Below, piece after piece: positions 36,223-40,861 of a stretch of DNA of 40,861 nucleotides (position 1 is the stretch's first letter; each line of letters opens with the position of its first letter). The notes below the pieces were generated by a model. The model had not been told where the DNA came from, made no database searches, and saw nothing but the letters and a program-made list of their open reading frames with translations. Source of the DNA: an uncultured Collinsella sp. Its GTDB lineage: Bacteria; Actinomycetota; Coriobacteriia; Coriobacteriales; Coriobacteriaceae. The stretch lies in contig USFK01000001.1 in the NCBI GenBank assembly GCA_900553935.1, positions 1 to 40,861 of the forward strand, given 5' to 3'. The position numbers and the translations under genes were made by a program.

Positions 36223-38415
36223 TTAGTTGTTAAGCATGCGGTCGAAGCTTCCCGAGTCGCCATCCCGATAGTCGGCGGTCATCAGAATCTCCTGCGGAAT
36301 GCGCCCGCCCTCGCGCAGCACATTGCGGAACTGCACGCGCGTGACCATGGGCAGATCCTTGATCGTCGCCGCCAAGTTCTGCGGCACGCCCTGGTTGGCA
36401 GCCGCGGGCTCGCACTCGCCGCCGGCCTTCACGCGACGCTTATGCTCGGCGAGCATGGCGCGGTACATGCCGGCATGCAGGCGAATCTCAACCACATTGG
36501 CATTGCGAGCCTGCTCGACGATGCGCGCGCCCTCGCGGTCGATATCGCCCACGTAGTAGACGTAGTTAAAGCGATAGCCGATCTCAGCCAGATAATCGTC
36601 CAGGGCATGCGAGACGCTCGCCTTGCATCCGCCGCCAAAAATCACGCCGGCAACCTTGATGCCAAAGAGCTTAGCGTGCTTGCGGCCGCGCAGGAGCTTG
36701 ACGATCTCGTCATAGGTGTCCAGGTTCTCGACCATAATGAACGGCTTATCGGCGCCCAGCGTAAAGAAACCCGTAAAGTGCACGGGGCGGTTGGGGGCGA
36801 CCTTAATCGCCTGCATGCTGATGCCCTTTTCGGTCATACGCCGAATTAGACGCTCGCCGTGCTTGCCGTCAAAAGCCTTCTCGTCGTTAAAAATCTGGTA
36901 GGCACGCTGGCGGCGCGAGGCAACCGGCGTATCGGCACCTCGGTTTTGCTCGATCCAAGCCTGGATGATTGCGATTTCCTCGGCAATCTTGCGGTTGGAC
37001 ATCTCGTTGTGCTGAGTGCGCTGCGGAGCCTTTTTGCCGTCCTTGCCCTCGACCTTTACGATCTGTGTCTGCTGCTCCTTGATCTTAGAGAGCGCCGTAG
37101 GCGTAGGGACAACTTTGAGCAGCTGCCTGCCTAAAACGCGGGCAAGGGCAAACGCCGATACCTCGCCGTGGACGGCCGACTCGGGCTGCTGGGCAGCAGC
37201 ATCTGCTGCGGCAGACTCCGGCTTCTTCTGAGACCTGCGCTTAGAATCGCCTTGGGAATTGCGCTCGCGCTTCGGCATAGACGCCTGCTTCTGCGGACGA
37301 TCGGACTTGCTCTCCTTCGCCGGCTGGCGCTTAGGCTGCCCCGAAGAAACCTCGGCCTTCGCATCCTCGTCCTGCGGCGTGGTCTTCTCGGCTGCAGTCT
37401 CGGCATGGGAACTGCGACCCCCGCGATGGCGACGGCGGCGAGGCCTGCTCGACGCGCCCTGCTCCGTCTGCCCATCAGTAGGCTGCTCGCCCTTGGCCTC
37501 GGCAGCAACCTCAAGCTGCGGCTCAACAGACTTCTGCTCGCGAGCCGCCGGCTCAACGGTTTTCTCGGTTTGTTCGGCCTTCTCGGCCTGAGCGGTCGGA
37601 GCCGGCTCGCCCTTCTCCTGACGCCTTACGGGATACGCGCGCCTCGCAAAACCACGCCCGGGACGGCATGAACCCGGAGCCTTCTTGGCAGACTCCTCAA
37701 CATCGTCTGCAGCCTCGGAAGGCTCTTCAACCTCATGTGCGACATCCTGCTGCGCAGCCTTAAAGTGGGCACCACGGCGACGCTGGGGCTCCTGGGCCTC
37801 CACGGGCTTTTGCTCCTTCGCGGGCCTCTGCGACTCGGCAGCAACCTCGTTCTCAACAGCCTCGGCATCCGTCTCACCCTTTTGAGCAACGGCACGACGG
37901 AAGCGCTCCTGCTGGGCGCGGCGCTGCGCATCGCGCTTGCCACCCCCGCCAAAACCGCCGCGTCCTGCCTTGGCCGTAAAGGCACGCACGACGTTCTCAT
38001 CGAGCAACTCATCGGTATCGACATGCTCACGCGGAGCAGCTTCTTCCACAGCAGGCACGTCAGCGGAATCCTCGACGACAAAATCTTCGACGGACTCGGC
38101 AGGCTGCTCCTGGGCATCGCGGATCTCGACATTGATGGTATAGAATGCCGGGCGCCCGTTAATGCCGCTGCCCTCGATCTTGGTCACGATATTTGCCGCG
38201 ATAAGCTCATCGCGCATCGCCTTGGTGTCGCATTCCTTATCGACGGAGCGGAAAATCTGCGCCAGCGCGCTCGACTTAATCTTGAGCGCCTTGCGGCAGA
38301 GCAGGTCGTAGGCAACCAGCTTGGCGCGCTCGGCAGAAAGCGATGTCTGGCTGCTCAGACGCTCAGCCAGAGCATCGACATTGTTTTGATTATCGGAATA
38401 TACCGTCTTGGCCAC
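36223..38415 (-). CDS. Orphan Toprim-domain protein of the JetD (DUF2220) type with long disordered linker
   Basis: 730 residues, from a GTG at 38415 with AAGGGGCCCC in front. The N-terminal ~100 residues look like a winged helix (SAERAKLVAYDLLCRKALKIKSSALAQIF...). Residues ~110-420 are low complexity: Glu/Ala/Gln/Pro-rich, with basic Gly/Arg patches such as GRGGFGGGGKR and RPRRRRHRGGRSS, resembling RGG RNA-binding tails. The C-terminal ~270 residues hold a Toprim-like core: MVENLDTYDE (catalytic Glu ~563), VAGVIFGGGCKASV, YYVGDIDREGARIV (Asp-x-Asp ~624-626). The VEN...GDIDxEG pattern resembles the nuclease domain of Wadjet JetD, but no JetA, JetB or JetC is present. Predicted metal-dependent phosphoryl transfer on DNA or RNA; the function is unknown. 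Confidence 0.7.
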   Translation of the reverse strand: MAKTVYSDNQNNVDALAERLSSQTSLSAERAKLVAYDLLCRKALKIKSSALAQIFRSVDKECDTKAMRDELIAANIVTKIEGSGINGRPAFYTINVEIRDAQEQPAESVEDFVVEDSADVPAVEEAAPREHVDTDELLDENVVRAFTAKAGRGGFGGGGKRDAQRRAQQERFRRAVAQKGETDAEAVENEVAAESQRPAKEQKPVEAQEPQRRRGAHFKAAQQDVAHEVEEPSEAADDVEESAKKAPGSCRPGRGFARRAYPVRRQEKGEPAPTAQAEKAEQTEKTVEPAAREQKSVEPQLEVAAEAKGEQPTDGQTEQGASSRPRRRRHRGGRSSHAETAAEKTTPQDEDAKAEVSSGQPKRQPAKESKSDRPQKQASMPKRERNSQGDSKRRSQKKPESAAADAAAQQPESAVHGEVSAFALARVLGRQLLKVVPTPTALSKIKEQQTQIVKVEGKDGKKAPQRTQHNEMSNRKIAEEIAIIQAWIEQNRGADTPVASRRQRAYQIFNDEKAFDGKHGERLIRRMTEKGISMQAIKVAPNRPVHFTGFFTLGADKPFIMVENLDTYDEIVKLLRGRKHAKLFGIKVAGVIFGGGCKASVSHALDDYLAEIGYRFNYVYYVGDIDREGARIVEQARNANVVEIRLHAGMYRAMLAEHKRRVKAGGECEPAAANQGVPQNLAATIKDLPMVTRVQFRNVLREGGRIPQEILMTADYRDGDSGSFDRMLNN

Positions 38416-38516
38416 GGGGCCCCTTTCATATGCACACATATACGTCCATATGGTACAACGCACGAGCCTATCCACGCAAAACATCTGCGAGAACGCCCTT
38501 GCACCACCTGTTCTCA

Positions 38517-38559
38517 CAAGAAAAAAGACCGGGTCCGCTTGATTGCGGACCCGGTCTTT
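38517..38559 (-). terminator. Terminator of cstA
   Basis: Perfect 15-bp stem AAAGACCGGGTCCGC / GCGGACCCGGTCTTT (38524-38559), loop TTGATT; the plus A run at 38521-38526 gives TTTTTT on the minus strand, 40 bases after the cstA stop. Confidence 0.9.
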
Positions 38560-38598
38560 CCGAGTCAAATAGATGGGAGATTCAACCCGTCCGACCGA

Positions 38599-40488
38599 CT
38601 AGGCCTTGGCGGCCTCGGCGTCGGCAGGAGCTTCAGCGGCAGCGGCGCGACCGTACTCGGCCTTGCCCATCTCGGACCACTCGGGCTCCTCATCAGGCAT
38701 GGAGCCGGCCTCCTTGCCGAAGAACTCCTTGAGGCAGTTGACGGCGACGATGAGGCCCAGGACCATCAGCAGGACGGCGAAAACGAGCTGCAGGCCCTTG
38801 GTGGCGGCGACGGAAACGGCGGCCGTGGTGGCGGTAGCCGGGATGGTGCCGAAGAAACCGTAGGCCTGGACGGCGGTCATGCAGCCCATGGCGCTCTGGA
38901 CCAGCGAGGTGAAGGTGCAGCAGAGCAGGAAGGCGACGGGCACGTAGAGCATCCAGCCCTTGCGGCCGGTGCACTTGCAGAACACGGCGAGGGTGATCAT
39001 GGTCATACCGCCGAGCAGCTGGTTGGAAGCACCAAAGAGCGGCCAGATGTTGGCATAGCCACCAAAGGCAAGGGCGAGACCGGGAAGCAGGGTGACGACC
39101 GTGGCGAACCAGGGGTTGCCGAGAACCTTCATGTAGCCGGCCTTGGACTCGATGGCCAGGGCGTCGTTGGTCTGGGCAAAGAACTCGGAGAACGAGGTGC
39201 GGGCGATGCGGGCGACGGCGTCGAGCGAGGTCAGGGCCAGAGCGGAAACGTTCATGGTCATGAAGACGGTAGCGAGCGTGCCGTCAACACCGAAGGCCTG
39301 CATACCGCGGGAGATGCCAGCGGCGAAGATCTGGAACGGGGTGGAAGCGACGCCGGCGTTGAGGGCGCCGGTACCGGCGGTGTTCATGTCGGAGAACATG
39401 ATGCCGGCGACGATGATGGCAAGGATGCCGACGAAGGACTCGACGATCATGGCGCCATAACCGACCTTGACGGCGTCCTGCTCCTTCTCGACCTGCTTGG
39501 AGGAGGTACCAGAAGAAACGAGGCTGTGGAAGCCGGAGAGGGCACCGCAGGCAACGGAAACAAACAGGACCGGGAACATCATGCCAGAAGCGCTGGAGAA
39601 GCCGGTAAAGGCCGGAGCGGTGATGGTGGCCTGGCCGTTAACACCCAGGACGACGATACCGAGGACAGCGCAAACGATCATGACGATCATCATGATGGAA
39701 GTGAGGTAGTCACGCGGGGTCTTGAGCATCTGGATGGGCATAGCGCCAGCGAAGACCAGGTAGACCATGACGACGGCGAACCACTGGAACTTATCCAGGT
39801 AGACCGGGAACTGCATACCGACGGCAAACATGAGAACCATGAGGACCACGCCGGTGACGAACTCGGTAGCACCGGTGAGGTTGAACTTCTTCTGGGCCCA
39901 ACCAAAGGCGATAGCGACGAAGGTGAACAGGATGGAGATGGTACCAGCGCAGCCGGCGGCATAGGACTTGGTGAAGTCGATAGCACCGGTGGCAGCGCCA
40001 GAAGCGTCAACGACCGAGGTGAACATGAACGTCTTGCAGACCATGTCGGTGAAAGCGGCGATGACGATGATGCAGAACAGCCAGCAGAACAGCAGGAACA
40101 GGCGACGGCCGGTCTTGCCGATGTATTTCTCGATGAGCTGGGCCAGGGACTTGCCGTTGTTCTTCATCGAAGCGTACAGAGCACCAAAGTCGTGGACGGC
40201 GCCAAAGAAGATGCCGCCGACGAGGACCCAGAGCACGACGGGCAGCCAGCCAAAGGCCATGGCGACGATCGTACCCGTGACAGGGCCAGCACCGCAGATC
40301 GAGCTGAACTGGTGCGAGAACGCGGTAAAGGCGGAGACGGGCGAGAAGCTCTTGCCGTCCTTCATGCGCTTGGCCGGCGTGAGGGCCTCTTTGTCAACGC
40401 CCCACTTGTTGGCCAGCCAGCGGCCGTAGCCCAGATAGCCACAGGCGAGCACCGCCGCGGCCACAACCATGAGCAAAACTCCGTTCAT
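38599..40488 (-). CDS. cstA: CstA family carbon starvation protein (peptide/pyruvate transporter)
   Basis: 629 residues, many membrane segments. The CstA N-terminus is clear: GYLGYGRWLANKWGVD, FSHQFSSICGAGPVTGTIVAMAFGWLPVVLWVLVGGIFFGAVHDFGALYASMKNNGKSLAQL (the highly conserved SIxGAGPxxGP and GxVHDF motifs). Later SLVSSGTSSKQVEKEQDAVKVGYGAMIVESFVGILAI and WPLFGASNQLLGGMTMI also match. Relatives take up peptides or pyruvate. The tail is acidic and Ala/Glu-rich. ATG 40488 has AGAGGAGGAAATGTA. It is reached through a long leader with a small peptide gene and an intrinsic terminator, so expression is likely controlled by attenuation as well as by the shared palindrome. Confidence 0.95.
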   Translation of the reverse strand: MNGVLLMVVAAAVLACGYLGYGRWLANKWGVDKEALTPAKRMKDGKSFSPVSAFTAFSHQFSSICGAGPVTGTIVAMAFGWLPVVLWVLVGGIFFGAVHDFGALYASMKNNGKSLAQLIEKYIGKTGRRLFLLFCWLFCIIVIAAFTDMVCKTFMFTSVVDASGAATGAIDFTKSYAAGCAGTISILFTFVAIAFGWAQKKFNLTGATEFVTGVVLMVLMFAVGMQFPVYLDKFQWFAVVMVYLVFAGAMPIQMLKTPRDYLTSIMMIVMIVCAVLGIVVLGVNGQATITAPAFTGFSSASGMMFPVLFVSVACGALSGFHSLVSSGTSSKQVEKEQDAVKVGYGAMIVESFVGILAIIVAGIMFSDMNTAGTGALNAGVASTPFQIFAAGISRGMQAFGVDGTLATVFMTMNVSALALTSLDAVARIARTSFSEFFAQTNDALAIESKAGYMKVLGNPWFATVVTLLPGLALAFGGYANIWPLFGASNQLLGGMTMITLAVFCKCTGRKGWMLYVPVAFLLCCTFTSLVQSAMGCMTAVQAYGFFGTIPATATTAAVSVAATKGLQLVFAVLLMVLGLIVAVNCLKEFFGKEAGSMPDEEPEWSEMGKAEYGRAAAAEAPADAEAAKA

Positions 40489-40520
40489 TACATTTCCTCC
40501 TCTAAAAAGAACTTCCTAGA

Positions 40521-40563
40521 CATAAAAGATGAGGGCCGTCGGTTGCGCTCGACGGCCCTCATC
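40521..40563 (-). terminator. Intrinsic terminator in the cstA leader (putative attenuator)
   Basis: Perfect 14-bp stem GATGAGGGCCGTCG / CGACGGCCCTCATC (40528-40563), loop of eight, followed on the minus strand by TTTTATG. It lies 33 bases upstream of the cstA start and ~160 bases downstream of the promoter, so it would cut cstA transcription unless overridden. No stem that clearly competes with its 5' arm was found by eye. Confidence 0.7.
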
Positions 40564-40613
40564 TTCATCAGCCGCCCGTTATCGTACGGGCTAGCTGTAT
40601 GTGCTAACCCGCA

Positions 40614-40658
40614 TCAGATAATTACTACGCTGATAATGTTTAGCTGATGCGTGAACAT
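40614..40658 (-). CDS. Putative Ile/Val-rich leader peptide of cstA
   Basis: A 14-codon reading frame in the cstA leader: MFTHQLNIISVVII, then TGA. Six of the last seven residues are Ile or Val, as in leader peptides of ilv operons. The ATG has GAAGAGGA ten bases ahead; an in-frame ATG at 40682 would give 22 residues but lacks a ribosome site. CATCAG inside the gene (codons for His-Gln) can pair with CTGATG just after the stop, or with GCTGATG just before the terminator, giving two alternative structures that a stalled ribosome could choose between. The peptide has no expected function of its own. Not proven to be translated. Confidence 0.5.
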   Translation of the reverse strand: MFTHQLNIISVVII

Positions 40659-40682
40659 GTCTAAGAAATCCTCTTCAATCAT

Positions 40683-40711
40683 GATGTGAACGATCCGTGC
40701 GTGTTCACATC
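40683..40711. repeat. GATGTGAAC inverted repeat in the cstA leader
   Basis: GATGTGAAC (40683-40691) and GTTCACATC (40703-40711), 9-bp perfect arms with an 11-base gap. It lies between the cstA transcript start and the leader peptide. Either an RNA hairpin at the transcript 5' end or a second protein-binding site. Confidence 0.6.
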
Positions 40712-40729
40712 CCCCAGTGGTTGAAAAGG

Positions 40730-40758
40730 AGTATGAAACTTTAGTTACCTAAAGTCAA
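40730..40758 (-). promoter_or_regulatory. Promoter of cstA with overlapping operator (shared palindrome copy 3)
   Basis: On the minus strand TTGACT (40753-40758), 17 bases, CATACT (40730-40735): a good sigma-70 promoter. The palindrome ACTTTAG-TTAC-CTAAAGT (40738-40755, plus sense) fills the spacer and half the -35, so a bound protein would block RNA polymerase. The transcript would begin near 40723, leaving a leader of ~235 bases. Confidence 0.65.
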
Positions 40759-40861
40759 CGCAAATATGTAATGAATTTTCAACTTTTTTGAATTTCTCGG
40801 TATAAAACGCCACTGACCTCGGACTTTACCCGACAAAAGTTTTTGCATGAGAGATGCCCCT

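Noticed and set aside
36223..38415. A Wadjet (JetABCD) defence system
   Set aside because: Only a JetD-like Toprim protein is present; no SMC-like JetC, nor JetA or JetB, lies in the flanking genes.
37735..40647. A 970-codon open frame on the plus strand
   Set aside because: It lies opposite cstA and the Toprim gene, reads as Gly/Asp/His-rich nonsense (GDDGNDG-like runs), and is the usual antisense shadow of high-GC coding DNA.

Overview
The window carries 36 protein-coding genes plus one putative leader peptide. It appears to join two kinds of genome. From about 3.3 kb to the right end the DNA looks like one high-GC, CGC/GGC-preferring Actinobacterium of the Coriobacteriia, most likely Collinsella or a close relative. 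This is inferred from protein resemblance, codon use and dispersed GGGACAGG hairpins, not from a search. The first 3.2 kb (partial htpG, a zinc-ribbon membrane protein, a GNAT acetyltransferase and most of ilvE) uses many CGG and GGG codons, is GTG-rich for Val, and looks like an Oscillospiraceae-type Firmicute. The change falls inside ilvE, so either an assembly chimera or a recombination event in a conserved gene is possible.

Layout. 1-2.4 kb: htpG, zinc ribbon protein, acetyltransferase. 2.4-5.3 kb: ilvE, DedA, cysE. 5.4-9.7 kb: heterodimeric ABC exporter with its MarR regulator and two operator-like repeats. 9.8-15.0 kb: small unknown protein, nitroreductase, unknown membrane protein, degenerate NtrC/Fis-type regulator, YeiH exporter and FadR-type regulator. 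15.1-18.7 kb: glmS, a 560-base hairpin-rich intergenic region, and a LacI regulator. 18.9-23.1 kb: DUF4143 ATPase, HAD phosphatase, LarE, secreted nuclease. 23.4-30.8 kb: a sugar PTS catabolic locus (GntR/UTRA regulator; glucitol-family IIC, IIBC, GutM, IIA; TIM-like isomerase; FGGY kinase; class II aldolase; HAD phosphatase) with AGACGTCT-centred operators in front of its transcription units. 30.9-33.0 kb: EF-G-like GTPase. 33.3-36 kb: polar amino-acid ABC transporter. 36.2-38.4 kb: orphan Toprim protein of the JetD type. 38.6-40.9 kb: cstA with a long regulated leader.

Most interesting signals. (1) A palindrome, ACTTTA-GTTAnn-TAAAGT, lies upstream of ilvE, the amino-acid ABC operon and cstA, suggesting an amino-acid regulon. 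(2) The cstA transcript should have a ~235-nt leader that encodes a 14-residue peptide ending N-I-I-S-V-V-I-I, followed by hairpins and an intrinsic terminator. That is the layout of branched-chain amino-acid attenuation, here in front of a CstA transporter. (3) The PTS locus has a kinase, an aldolase and an isomerase but no polyol dehydrogenase, which fits import of a ketose rather than an alditol. (4) Two families of dispersed hairpins keep a constant core while the long stem around it differs from copy to copy.

No tRNA, rRNA, CRISPR array, insertion sequence or transposase was recognised.
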